A stretch of DNA of 64,000 nt, taken from positions 124,001 through 188,000 of the forward strand of contig NZ_ATYW01000014.1 of NCBI RefSeq assembly GCF_000427885.1. Direction: 5' to 3'. The notes under the pieces were generated by a model that was given only the letters and a program-made list of their open reading frames with translations, searched no databases and was not told the origin of the DNA. Below are positions 8,095-15,868 of this stretch, piece after piece. Within the stretch, counting starts at the first letter, position 1; the number at the start of each line of letters is the position of its first letter. Source of the DNA: Glycomyces tenuis DSM 44171 (GTDB taxonomy: Bacteria; Actinomycetota; Actinomycetes; Mycobacteriales; Micromonosporaceae). Made by a program: the position numbers and the translations under genes.

Positions 8095-9177
8095 TCAGCT
8101 CGCCCGTCCGGCGGCGCGGCGGCGGCCGACCGCGGCGGCGAGATCGCCGAGGAGCTCCTCGGTCCGGTCCCAGCCGATGCAGGCGTCGGTGACGCTCTGC
8201 CCGTACTCGAGCGTCTCCAGCGGCCCGGGCTCCTGGCGGCCCTCGGCGAGGAAGCTCTCCACCATCAGGCCCGCGATGCCAGGCTCTCCGGCGGCGATCC
8301 TGTCGGCGAGCTCGCGGACGACGCCCGTCTGGCGGACGTGGTCCTTGCCGCTGTTGGCATGGCTGGCGTCGATGACCAGGCGCTGCTCCATCTCGGCCTT
8401 GTCCAGCAGCGCGAGCGCGTCGCGGACGGATTCGGGGTCGTAGTTGGGGCCGCCGCGCCCGCCGCGCAGGATGATGTGGCAGTCGGGGTTGCCGCTGGTC
8501 GACACGATGGAGCCGCGGCCCTCCTCGTCGATGCCGAAGAACACGTGGCTGCCCGCGGCGGCGCGGCAGCCGTCTATGGCCGCCGTCGCGTCCCCGTCCG
8601 AGGAGTTCTTGAACCCGACCGGCATCGACAGGCCCGAGACGAGCTGGCGGTGCACCTGGCTCTCGGGCGTGCGCGCGCCGATGGCGCCCCAGGAGACCGC
8701 GTCGGCGATGTACTGCGGGCTCGTCGGCTCCAGGAACTCGCAGGCGACCGGCAGGCCCGCGTCGAGCACGTCCAGCAGGACCCGGCGGGCCAGCCGCAGC
8801 CCCAGCTCCACGTCGTGGGTGCCGTCCAGGTGCGGGTCGTTGATCAGGCCCTTCCATCCGAGGGTCGTGCGGGGCTTCTCGAAGTACACCCGCATGACGA
8901 CGCACAGCCGGTCGGCGAGCGGCGCGGCCGCCGCGGCCAGTCGGCGCGCGTAGTCCGCGGCGGCGGCCGGGTCGTGGACCGAGCAGGGGCCGACGATGAG
9001 GAGCAGCCGGTCGTCATCGCCGGCCATGATGTTCGTGACGGCCTCGCGGCCGCTGCGCACCAGGGCGGCCCGCTCGGGGCCCAGCGGAAGCTCGCCGCGG
9101 AGGACGGCCGGGGGGATCAGCGGCTGGAAGCCGAGGACGCGCAGGTCGTTGGTGTGCGGTGCGTTGGACGTTGCCAT
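8095..9177 (-). CDS. aroG: Class I 3-deoxy-D-arabino-heptulosonate-7-phosphate synthase
   Basis: The 360-aa enzyme condenses PEP and erythrose 4-phosphate in the first shikimate-pathway step. It is the AroF/G/H type: IVGPCSVHDPAAAADYARRL, MRVYFEKPRTTLGWKGL, GFKNSSDGD, VIDASHANSGKD and the metal-binding C, H, E and D residues are all visible, and length is typical. Many actinobacteria rely on the unrelated class II enzyme, so a class I gene may be a second, feedback-distinct isozyme. Its 5' region carries an attenuator-like leader rich in aromatic codons. Confidence 0.93.
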   Translation of the reverse strand: MATSNAPHTNDLRVLGFQPLIPPAVLRGELPLGPERAALVRSGREAVTNIMAGDDDRLLLIVGPCSVHDPAAAADYARRLAAAAAPLADRLCVVMRVYFEKPRTTLGWKGLINDPHLDGTHDVELGLRLARRVLLDVLDAGLPVACEFLEPTSPQYIADAVSWGAIGARTPESQVHRQLVSGLSMPVGFKNSSDGDATAAIDGCRAAAGSHVFFGIDEEGRGSIVSTSGNPDCHIILRGGRGGPNYDPESVRDALALLDKAEMEQRLVIDASHANSGKDHVRQTGVVRELADRIAAGEPGIAGLMVESFLAEGRQEPGPLETLEYGQSVTDACIGWDRTEELLGDLAAAVGRRRAAGRAS

Positions 9178-9261
9178 CGGGCGGGAATCCCATCTCCTTC
9201 AGGTGGCGGGCCCGCCTCCGCTCGTGGACGTCCACCCGGTGCCGGCCCGCCAAAACGACGA

Positions 9262-9346
9262 AAGGCAGAGACGGTCGTCTCTGCCTTGCTGGCTCCGGGT
9301 GTTCGGCTGGTCAGCGCATGCGACCACCGGCTCCACCCGGAGCCGG
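9262..9346 (-). promoter_or_regulatory. aroG transcription attenuator (alternative stem-loops plus terminator)
   Basis: On the minus strand a hairpin CCGGCTCC-4 nt-GGAGCCGG (9327-9346) lies just after the aromatic codons. Its GGCTCCGGGTG part (9334-9344) is also perfectly complementary to CACCCGGAGCC at 9291-9301. Next comes a 12-bp stem with a 2-nt loop (9262-9287) followed by TCGTCGTTTT, a rho-independent-like terminator reading towards aroG. These are the parts of ribosome-mediated attenuation. The second pairing abuts rather than overlaps the terminator stem, so the switching geometry is not settled. Confidence 0.6.
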
Positions 9347-9382
9347 CGTAAAGCGCTGATACCAGCGAACTGCCGTAGACAT
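9311..9382 (-). CDS. Putative aroG leader peptide (Trp-Tyr-Gln-Arg-Phe)
   Basis: A 23-codon reading frame, MSTAVRWYQRFTPAPGG.., places Trp, Tyr and Phe within five codons. It ends 133 bp before the aroG start and directly precedes stem-loops and a terminator-like hairpin. An in-frame ATG at 9394 could lengthen it by four residues. No good ribosome-binding site is seen; TATGGT at 9390-9395 could be a -10 box giving a leaderless message starting at ATG 9382. Its role as an aromatic amino-acid sensor is inferred from codon content and position. Confidence 0.6.
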   Translation of the reverse strand: MSTAVRWYQRFTPAPGGAGGRMR

Positions 9383-9437
9383 GCGGGAAACCATAGCACG
9401 GACGGTTCCCGAGGGCCGCCCGTGCGAGGCCGAGGTC

Positions 9438-10622
9438 TCAGCGGGCGTCGAGTTCGACGGACTCGGAGGCCTTGGACAGCTTCGTGCCGAACCTGCTCAG
9501 GACGGACAGGAGCGGACCGGCCTTGAGCGTGAGGTTGCGCGCGGCGATGCCCAGGCCGCTCTGCGGCGCGATGAACGCCAGCCCCGGGTCGGCGATCGCC
9601 TGGTTGGCCGCGACGTAGGGGCGCATGCGCCCCTCGTAGGCGGCGAGCGCGGGGCCCGGTTCGGTGTGCCGGGCCAGCTCGTCGGCGAGCACGTAGGCGC
9701 CGACCATGGCCAGCGTGGTGCCCTGGCCGGACATCGGCGAGGGGCAGTACCCGGCGTCGCCGAGCAGGGCGATCCGGCCGCTCGACCAGCGGTCCATGGC
9801 GATCTGGGTGACCGAGTCGAAGTAGAAGTCCGGCGCCTGGTCCATGTCGGACAGGATGCGGTCGGTCTCCCAGCCCATGCCGCCGAACATCGCCCGCAGG
9901 TGCCGCCGCTGCTCCTCGGCGGGACGGCGGTCGATGTCGGTCTCCTCGGGGGAGCGGTGGAGCAGGAGCGCCTTGGCGTCCGCGGCCCGGGGCGTCTGGT
10001 AGAGCACGAGCACCTTGCCGGGCGTGTTGAACAGGCGCACTTCACGGTCCAGGCCCCGGTGGTTCGGCACGGTGAAGATGCTGACGTAGCTCTCCAGGAA
10101 GCGGCGGTACGGCTGCTCGGGGCCGAAGGCGAGGCCGCGGACGTTGGAGTGCAGGCCGTCGGCACCGACGACGAGGTCGAAGGTCGCCGGCTCGGCGCGG
10201 TCGAACGAGACGCGGACGCCGTCGTCGCGCCGCTCCAGGGCGGTGATCGTGTCGCCGTAGCGGTACTCGGCCCCGCCGGCGGCGCCGAGGAGCAGGCTGA
10301 CGAGGTCGCCGCGCAGGATCTCCAGGGAGCGGTCGCCCGGGGCCAGGAGCGAGGAGTCGAGTTCGGCCTTGGTCCGGCCGCGGGCGTCGACCATCGCGAT
10401 CCGCGTGATGTCGGTGATCGCGGCGCGGATCTCGTCGAGGACGCCCATCCGCTCGGCGACGTCGATCGCCGCGCCTCGGAGGTCGATGGAGTAGCCGCCG
10501 GTCCGCGGCGCCGGGGCCTTCTCGACCAGCGTGGCGCGGATGCCGTGCTGGCCCAGCCAGTAGGCGAGCGCCGGTCCGGCGATGCTCGCTCCTGAGATGA
10601 GGACGTTCTGTACCGCTGTCAT
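9438..10622 (-). CDS. FAD-dependent monooxygenase (PHBH/TetX-like)
   Basis: The 394-aa group A flavoprotein hydroxylase has the GASIAGPALAYWLGQHG Rossmann motif (residues 10-26), the DG motif VVGADGLHSNVR near residue 155 and the second FAD motif GRIALLGDAGYCPSPMSGQGTTLAM near residue 285. Such enzymes hydroxylate aromatic or polyketide substrates, including antibiotics, using NAD(P)H. It is encoded 25 bp downstream of a TetR regulator and probably forms a regulated two-gene operon with it. Substrate unknown. Confidence 0.88.
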   Translation of the reverse strand: MTAVQNVLISGASIAGPALAYWLGQHGIRATLVEKAPAPRTGGYSIDLRGAAIDVAERMGVLDEIRAAITDITRIAMVDARGRTKAELDSSLLAPGDRSLEILRGDLVSLLLGAAGGAEYRYGDTITALERRDDGVRVSFDRAEPATFDLVVGADGLHSNVRGLAFGPEQPYRRFLESYVSIFTVPNHRGLDREVRLFNTPGKVLVLYQTPRAADAKALLLHRSPEETDIDRRPAEEQRRHLRAMFGGMGWETDRILSDMDQAPDFYFDSVTQIAMDRWSSGRIALLGDAGYCPSPMSGQGTTLAMVGAYVLADELARHTEPGPALAAYEGRMRPYVAANQAIADPGLAFIAPQSGLGIAARNLTLKAGPLLSVLSRFGTKLSKASESVELDAR

Positions 10623-10647
10623 GGTGTGCTCGCTTTCGTGTGCGGTG

Positions 10648-11238
10648 TCATCGCTCTGGGGGACTGAAGCCGTGTTCGAGCACGGTCAGCGCCCGGTCCA
10701 CGAGCTCGGAAAGGGGTGTGGCGAATCCGGAGAGATACCAGTGGCGCATGGCGCCGATGAGGCCGCTGATGAGGGCGTGGACGAAGACCTGGGCCTCGAA
10801 GTCGTCGCCGCGGGCGCTCGCCACGGCCGCCGCGATGCTGTGCGACTTCTCGGAGGCGTTGAGGAGGAGCGCGGTCTCGAGCGAGGGGCTGGAGTAGATG
10901 AGCCGCACCCGCCGCCGCATCAGCCGGAGCTCGTCCTCGCCGAGGGCGGCGAAGCCACCGCGCATGGCCCGCCGGAGGGCGCCGATCGGGTCGTCGCCGA
11001 TGAGCTGTTCCACGATCGGACTGACCGCGGGCTCGTCCTCCTCGTCCCAGATGACGAGCATCTCCTTGGTGCCGAAGTAGCGGTAGACCGTCCGGGGGGA
11101 GGCCTCCGCGGCCTCGGCCACCGCCTCGACGGTGACCGCGTCGAAGCCGTGCTCGTCGAACAGGTCCAGCGCGGCGTTCTGGATGCGGTGCATCGCCGCG
11201 AGCTTCTTGCGCGCTTGCAGCCCGGCGGGTTCAGCCAT
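10648..11238 (-). CDS. TetR family transcriptional regulator
   Basis: The 196-aa protein has the HTH AVTVEAVAEAAEASPRTVYRYFGTKEML near residues 30-60 and an all-helical C-terminal domain. ATG 11238 follows a GAGGCGG stretch; a longer form would read through the palindromic operator and is rejected. It precedes the flavin monooxygenase gene on the same strand. The large palindrome 50 bp upstream is the obvious binding site. Confidence 0.85.
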   Translation of the reverse strand: MAEPAGLQARKKLAAMHRIQNAALDLFDEHGFDAVTVEAVAEAAEASPRTVYRYFGTKEMLVIWDEEDEPAVSPIVEQLIGDDPIGALRRAMRGGFAALGEDELRLMRRRVRLIYSSPSLETALLLNASEKSHSIAAAVASARGDDFEAQVFVHALISGLIGAMRHWYLSGFATPLSELVDRALTVLEHGFSPPER

Positions 11239-11288
11239 GGCCGCCGCCTCGGGCTGCGGGAGGCTCGATTGCGGAAAGGTCCATGCGA

Positions 11289-11334
11289 ACAGTATAGGCA
11301 GTGACTGCCAATTGGCAGTCACTGCCTATACTGT
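11289..11334. promoter_or_regulatory. 46-bp perfect palindrome, nested double operator
   Basis: Every one of 23 base pairs is symmetric about the AATT centre at 11310-11313. Each half also contains its own 13-bp palindrome, GGCAGTGACTGCC (11297-11309) and GGCAGTCACTGCC (11314-11326). TATACT -10-like hexamers occur on both strands at the outer ends. It lies just upstream of the TetR gene at 11238, pointing to cooperative binding of two dimers. It could also form a cruciform or RNA hairpin. Confidence 0.7.
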
Positions 11335-11404
11335 GTGCTTCGCGACCGGTGAAGACGCGGGCGGTCCGGCGCCGGTGTCGATCCGGCGGACGCGGGCGGC
11401 CCGG

Positions 11405-12160
11405 TCACGGCGACACGGTCGCTTCGACGCCGTTGAGGATGATCTCGACGGCGTCGAGGAACTCGTCGTCGCCGGACGCGGGCGGTTCCCGCCGGTCGGC
11501 TTCGAGCGCGCGCAGCACGCGGGCGAAGTCCTCGCCCGCGCCGAGCCCGCGGAGCCGCTCGGCGAAGAAGCGGTCGGCCTCGGCCGGGGGGCGCCCTTCG
11601 GCGGCGCTCGCGAGCTCGGCGTCCTGCTCCACGTCGCCGCGGGTGTAGGTCCACAGCAGGGTGAGCACAGTGACCGCGCGTCCGCTCGGCAGGCCGAGCT
11701 CCTCGACGCACGCCAGCCCGGCCTCGAGCCGGCGCACGTACGAGGGCAGCAGCGGCTCGGTGCCCACCGGCACCGCCGTCAGCCACGGGTGCTCCTTGTA
11801 GGTGCGGCGCAGATCGAGCACCCACGCGCGCAGCCGCTCGCGCCACGTCCCGCCCTCGGGGACGGCGGGCGTGCCGAGCGCGCGGTCGGAGGCCAGGACG
11901 ACGAGGTCCTCTCTCGACTCGACGTAGCGGTACAGCGACATCGTGCCGCTGCCGAGGGCCTTGGCCAGGCCGCTCATGGTGATCGCCTCGATCCCGCCGC
12001 GGTCGCCGAGGTCCACCGCCGCCTCCAGGAGCCGCTCGAGCGTCCACCTCGGCTTCGGGCCCTTCGTCGTCGCCGGAGCGCGGTTCCACGCCAGCAGGAC
12101 GGCGTTCGGAACGCCGAGGACCTCGGCGCCCGCCGGTTCGCTGTCAGTGCCGCTTCGCAT
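11405..12160 (-). CDS. TetR family regulator (TetR_C type) of the adjacent ABC exporter
   Basis: The 251-aa protein has the HTH IEAITMSGLAKALGSGTMSLYRYVESREDLV (about residues 55-85) and a long C-terminal ligand domain like regulators next to drug-efflux ABC systems. It is divergent from the DrrAB-like operon with a 60-bp shared control region containing a near-perfect palindrome. It likely represses the exporter until a drug-like ligand is present. Confidence 0.86.
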   Translation of the reverse strand: MRSGTDSEPAGAEVLGVPNAVLLAWNRAPATTKGPKPRWTLERLLEAAVDLGDRGGIEAITMSGLAKALGSGTMSLYRYVESREDLVVLASDRALGTPAVPEGGTWRERLRAWVLDLRRTYKEHPWLTAVPVGTEPLLPSYVRRLEAGLACVEELGLPSGRAVTVLTLLWTYTRGDVEQDAELASAAEGRPPAEADRFFAERLRGLGAGEDFARVLRALEADRREPPASGDDEFLDAVEIILNGVEATVSP

Positions 12161-12170
12161 GCGGCCATGG

Positions 12171-12217
12171 TACTGCGTACCCCTTGCGCAGCTGTACTGC
12201 GTAAGTGTTACGCTGTA
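12171..12217. promoter_or_regulatory. Divergent operator/promoter of tetR and the DrrAB-like exporter
   Basis: An inverted repeat with arms TACTGCGTAA and TTACGCTGTA (one mismatch, GTG spacer) spans 12195-12217. A second TACTGCGTA copy sits at 12171-12179, 24 bp away. TACGCT (12209-12214) can act as a -10 with transcription starting at or next to ATG 12221, so the exporter mRNA may be leaderless and blocked directly by the repressor. Confidence 0.5.
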
Positions 12218-12220
12218 TCC

Positions 12221-13162
12221 ATGACGGTACGACTCACGAGAAACGAGCCACGACCCGGCTACGCCGACCGCCCCGCCGAAGCGGCGATATCGGTCTCCGG
12301 CGTCCGCAAGCGCTACGGCGACCGCGAGGTCCTGCGCGACGTCGGCTTCGACGTCCCCACCGGACAGGTCTTCGCCCTGCTGGGGCCCAACGGCGCGGGC
12401 AAGACCACGCTCATCCGCGTCCTCACCACGCTGATCCGGCCCGACGCGGGAACGGCCCGCGTCCTCGGGCACGACCTCCGCCGCGAAGCGCCGCGCGTCC
12501 GCGAGCTCATCAGCGTGACCGGCCAGTACGCCTCCGTCGACGAGGAGCTGACCGGCCTGGAGAACCTGGTGATGATCGGCCGCCTGCTGGGTCTGCGCAA
12601 GCGCGCGGCGACCGAGCGGGCCGGGGAACTGCTCGCCGAGTTCGACCTGGCCGACGCCGCCTCGAAGCGCGTGGCCCTCTACTCGGGAGGCATGCGCAGG
12701 CGGCTCGACCTGGCCGCCGGCCTCATCGGCTCGCCGCCGGTGATCTTCCTCGACGAGCCCACGACCGGGATGGACACCCGCAGCCGGGGAGCGCTCTGGA
12801 AGGTCGTGACCCGGCTCGCCGAGCAGGGGAGGACGATCTTCCTCACCACCCAGTACCTCGAAGAGGCCGACGCCCTGGCCGACCGCATCGCGGTCCTCGA
12901 CGGCGGGCGGATCGTCGCCTCCGGCACCGCGGACGAGCTCAAGCGGACCGTGGGCGGCGAGGCGATCGAACTGGTCCTGGAGGACGGGACCGTCACCCGC
13001 GAGACCACCGACGGCGACCCCGAGCTCCTCCGGGAGATCCTCAACCGCCACCACCGCGACGGCCGGGCCGTCCGGTCCTGCACCGTCCGCAAGCCCACGC
13101 TCGACGACGCGTTCCTGGCCCTGACCGGCCACGGCGCCACGACCCGGGAGGATGCGCGATGA
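12221..13162 (+). CDS. DrrA-like ABC transporter ATPase (drug/lipid export)
   Basis: The 313-aa ATPase has Walker A GPNGAGKTT, signature YSGGMRRRLDLAA, Walker B VIFLDEPTTGMD and the C-terminal DrrA/CcmA extension ending in the TLDDAFLALTG motif. It pairs with the ABC-2 permease whose ATG overlaps its stop (ATGA). Family members export antibiotics or other hydrophobic compounds. Regulated by the divergent TetR. Confidence 0.9.
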   Translation: MTVRLTRNEPRPGYADRPAEAAISVSGVRKRYGDREVLRDVGFDVPTGQVFALLGPNGAGKTTLIRVLTTLIRPDAGTARVLGHDLRREAPRVRELISVTGQYASVDEELTGLENLVMIGRLLGLRKRAATERAGELLAEFDLADAASKRVALYSGGMRRRLDLAAGLIGSPPVIFLDEPTTGMDTRSRGALWKVVTRLAEQGRTIFLTTQYLEEADALADRIAVLDGGRIVASGTADELKRTVGGEAIELVLEDGTVTRETTDGDPELLREILNRHHRDGRAVRSCTVRKPTLDDAFLALTGHGATTREDAR

Positions 13163-13920
13163 CCGCCGCCCCAGCCGAACTCGTCTTCACCAAGCGCAGC
13201 GTCACCCACTCGCTGCGCAATATCGACAGCCTCGTCACCGCGATCGTCGCCCCCGTGGCGATCATGCTGCTGTTCGTCACCGTCTTCGGCGCCGCGCTCG
13301 ACACCACCGTCGGCGGCGCGTACGCCGACTACGTCACGCCCGGCGTCATGCTGCTGTGCGCGGGCTTCGGCGCCGCGCTCACCGCGACCTCGATCCACAC
13401 CGACGTCTCCAAGGGCTTCATCGAGCGCCTGCGCACCATGCCGGTCCGGGCGTCCGGAGTGATCTTCGGCCACGTCTTTGCCAGCGTCCTGCGCAATCTC
13501 GCCTCCACGGCGGTCGTCATGCTCGTCGCGGTCGCGCTCGGCTTCCGCCCCACGGCCTCACCGGCCCAGTGGGCGGGCATCGCCGCGCTCCTCGCCGCGT
13601 ACATCCTGGTCTTCACCCTCATCGCGGCGGCGTGGGGACTGGCGGCCGCGTCCGTGGACTCGGCCGGGATGTTCAGCTTCATCGCGCTCTTCCTGCCGTA
13701 TCTGTCCACCGCGTTCATCCCCGTCGAGAACCTCCCCGACTTCCTCGAGGGCTTCGCGGCGCACCAGCCCGTCACGCTCGTCATCGAGTCCCTGCGCGGG
13801 CTGGCCACCGGGGACCCCGACGCCGGGACGACGCTGCGGGCGGCCCTGTGGCTCGCGGCCCTCGGGGCCGCCGCCACCGTCCTCACCGTCGCGCTGTTCC
13901 GGCGCGCGGCGAGGAGATAA
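13159..13920 (+). CDS. ABC-2 type (DrrB-like) transporter permease
   Basis: The 253-aa membrane protein has six hydrophobic segments and the ABC-2 signature KGFIERLRTMPVRASGVIFGHV after TM2, with LFLPYLSTAFIPVENLPDFLEGFAAHQPVT before TM6. It forms the membrane part of the exporter with the DrrA-like ATPase. A strong hairpin follows 10 bp after its stop. Confidence 0.9.
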   Translation: MTAAPAELVFTKRSVTHSLRNIDSLVTAIVAPVAIMLLFVTVFGAALDTTVGGAYADYVTPGVMLLCAGFGAALTATSIHTDVSKGFIERLRTMPVRASGVIFGHVFASVLRNLASTAVVMLVAVALGFRPTASPAQWAGIAALLAAYILVFTLIAAAWGLAAASVDSAGMFSFIALFLPYLSTAFIPVENLPDFLEGFAAHQPVTLVIESLRGLATGDPDAGTTLRAALWLAALGAAATVLTVALFRRAARR

Positions 13921-13930
13921 CGGGCCGGCT

Positions 13931-13970
13931 CCCGTGCGGCGGCCACCACCGGCGGTGGCCGCCGCACGGG
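13931..13970 (+). terminator. Hairpin terminator after the DrrAB-like operon
   Basis: A perfect 17-bp stem (13931-13947 with 13954-13970) encloses a 6-base loop, directly after the permease stop. No U-tract follows. Confidence 0.65.
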
Positions 13971-14056
13971 CATGGCCGCCCGGAACTCGAGGCGGTGGTC
14001 GGCCCGGCAGTCGGTGGCGCCCGCGCTGCCGCCGCAAGACCGACGAATACGAGGGA

Positions 14057-14116
14057 TTGACATGATTCAATGCGAAATGGTAAAAAGGAAACACAGTTAA
14101 GAGAGAGCGCTCTCTC
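14057..14116 (+). promoter_or_regulatory. GH16 promoter with LacI-type operator
   Basis: TTGACA (14057-14062), an 18-bp spacer and TAAAAA (14081-14086) form a sigma70-like promoter. The perfect palindrome GAGAGAGCGCTCTCTC (14101-14116) lies just downstream of the expected start point. GAGAGCGCTCTC-like sequences are typical of LacI/CebR-family sugar repressors, so induction by an oligosaccharide is likely. No LacI gene is in the window. Confidence 0.6.
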
Positions 14117-14186
14117 GAATGGCGGGCAGAGCCGGATCCGCCGCCGGGGAGCGCCCTCGACTCACCGCTACGTTAGGGACTCGACC

Positions 14187-15041
14187 GTGAGGCCACTTCG
14201 AAGACCACTCCGCCTTCTGGCCCTGGGCTGCGCGGCGATCGCCGTCGCGGCGACGGGCCTGACCTCGTTCACCGCGGCCAGCGCCGAATCGGAGGCCACC
14301 GTGCAGCAGCTCGTCTGGAGCGATGAATTCGACGCCCCGGCGGGCACGCCGCCCGACCCGTCCAAGTGGCGCTACGACATCGGCGGAGGCGGCTGGGGCA
14401 ACGCCGAGCACCAGTACTACACCGACAGCACCGCCAACTCCGCCCACGACGGCAACGGCAACCTGGTCATCACCGCCCGCCAGGAGGGCGGTCACGACTG
14501 CTGGTACGGGGCGTGCCAGTACACCTCGGCCCGCCTGCTCACCGCAGAGACCTTCACCCAGCAGTACGGCCGCTTCGAGGCCCGCATGCAGATCCCGCGC
14601 GGGCAGGGCATCTGGCCCGCCTTCTGGATGCTGGGCGACGACCTCGGCCAGGTCGGCTGGCCGCAGAGCGGCGAGATCGACATCATGGAGAACATCGGCA
14701 GCGAGCCGGGCACCGTCCACGGCACCGTCCACGGCCCCGGCTACTCCGGCGGCGCGAGCATCGGCAACGCCTACACCCTCCCCGGTGGACGGCAGTTCGC
14801 CGACGGCTTCCACACCTTCGCGGTCGACTGGGCGCCCGGATCCATCACCTGGTCGGTCGACGGCCACGTCTACTCGCAGCTGACGCCAGCCGACGTCGGC
14901 GGCAACCAGTGGGTCTTCGACCACCCGTTCTTCATGATCATGAACGTCGCCGTCGGCGGCCACTGGCCCGGCTACCCCGACCAGACCACCCAGTTCCCGC
15001 AGCAGCTCAGGGTCGATTACATCCGCGTCTACGCGGGCTAG
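14187..15041 (+). CDS. Secreted GH16 endo-beta-1,3-glucanase (laminarinase-like)
   Basis: The 284-aa precursor has a Sec signal peptide cleaved near A33 and a single GH16 jelly-roll domain. The catalytic EIDIME motif places the nucleophile at E163, the assisting Asp at D165 and the acid/base at E168. WSDEFD near the N-terminus and RVDYIRVY at the C-terminus are family hallmarks. GTG 14187 is chosen because the longer frame would run through the promoter and operator. It likely cuts beta-1,3- or mixed-linked glucans outside the cell. Confidence 0.9.
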   Translation: MRPLRRPLRLLALGCAAIAVAATGLTSFTAASAESEATVQQLVWSDEFDAPAGTPPDPSKWRYDIGGGGWGNAEHQYYTDSTANSAHDGNGNLVITARQEGGHDCWYGACQYTSARLLTAETFTQQYGRFEARMQIPRGQGIWPAFWMLGDDLGQVGWPQSGEIDIMENIGSEPGTVHGTVHGPGYSGGASIGNAYTLPGGRQFADGFHTFAVDWAPGSITWSVDGHVYSQLTPADVGGNQWVFDHPFFMIMNVAVGGHWPGYPDQTTQFPQQLRVDYIRVYAG

Positions 15042-15053
15042 GCAGGACCGGCA

Positions 15054-15788
15054 TCACTCCGCGCGGTCGGCCTTTCCGGTGCTGAGCACGTCCAGGTAGC
15101 CGCTGAGCCGAGCGGCCGCCTCGAGCATGGCCAGGCCCCGCTCGCTCAGCCTGCGCCGCCAGTCCTCCAGGGCACTGGACAGCGCCTCGGTGCCGCCCGC
15201 CGTCCGGATCTGCCGGACCACGGCGGCTATGTGGTCCAGCGGGTAACCGCCGCGCCGCAGGAGGTGGGCGAGCTCGGCGTCGCGGACGTCGTCGGCCGCG
15301 AAGCGCCGGTATCCGGTGGCCCGGTCCCGTTCGGGGGAGAGGATCCCGGCCTCCTCCCAGTTCCGCAGGGTCGCCGGGGTGAGGCGGAGCCGGTGCGCGA
15401 GTTCGCCGATGCCGTAGGGGACGGGGTCCGCCGGGCGGGCCGGGGCGGCCTCGGGCCCGCCCGTCAGGCGGTCGACCGCCGCCCGCACCGCCTCGAGCGT
15501 GCCCCGGTCGCGCAGCAGCTGCTCGTGGCCGCGGTCGACGATCATCAGTGCGCCGTCGAGATCGCCGTCGCCGAGCGCGTGCATGATCTCGCCGCCGGTC
15601 GCGTGCCCGTGGGCCCGGGCGAGCGCCAGGAAGGCGCGGAGCGCCGCGGCGTGCACCTCGGTGTAGACCCGGTAGCCGCTGCGGGTGCGCTCGGCGGGCG
15701 GGATGAAGCCGTCGCGCTCGTAGTTGCGCACCGCCTGGGTCGACAGGCCGTGCTCCCGCGCCAGATCCGAAGGCCGCAAGTTCACCAT
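15054..15788 (-). CDS. Tandem MerR regulator (two HTH_MerR domains)
   Basis: The 244-aa protein contains two MerR DNA-binding domains: residues 1-70 (LRPSDLAREHGLSTQAVRNYERDGFIPPAERTRSGYRVY) and about 125-195 (IGELAHRLRLTPATLRNWEEAGILSPERDRATGYRRF). Most MerR proteins have one and dimerise. The fused form resembles TioE-like regulators that may bind DNA as an internal pseudo-dimer. There is no obvious drug- or metal-binding domain. It is divergent from the erythromycin-esterase homologue, which it probably controls. Confidence 0.85.
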   Translation of the reverse strand: MVNLRPSDLAREHGLSTQAVRNYERDGFIPPAERTRSGYRVYTEVHAAALRAFLALARAHGHATGGEIMHALGDGDLDGALMIVDRGHEQLLRDRGTLEAVRAAVDRLTGGPEAAPARPADPVPYGIGELAHRLRLTPATLRNWEEAGILSPERDRATGYRRFAADDVRDAELAHLLRRGGYPLDHIAAVVRQIRTAGGTEALSSALEDWRRRLSERGLAMLEAAARLSGYLDVLSTGKADRAE

Positions 15789-15791
15789 CGA

Positions 15792-15861
15792 TTGAGACTT
15801 TACCGCGCAGGCTCAAGGCCAGATCCGATGCAAGTCTCAACTGAAGTTTCAACGATATGTT
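15792..15861. promoter_or_regulatory. Divergent MerR operator and esterase promoter
   Basis: TTGAGACTT (15792-15800) and AAGTCTCAA (15832-15840) are perfect inverted arms 31 bp apart, and further TTCAA repeats lie at 15848 and 15860. TATGTT (15856-15861) is a plausible -10 for the esterase with transcription starting at or beside ATG 15869. Widely spaced arms may suit the two HTH units of the neighbouring MerR protein. Confidence 0.45.
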
Positions 15862-15868
15862 CAAGGCC

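Noticed and set aside
14070-14186. 39-codon N-terminal extension of the GH16 protein from ATG 14070
   Set aside because: It lies between the -35 and -10 boxes and includes the LacI-type operator; the GTG at 14187 gives a normal signal peptide.
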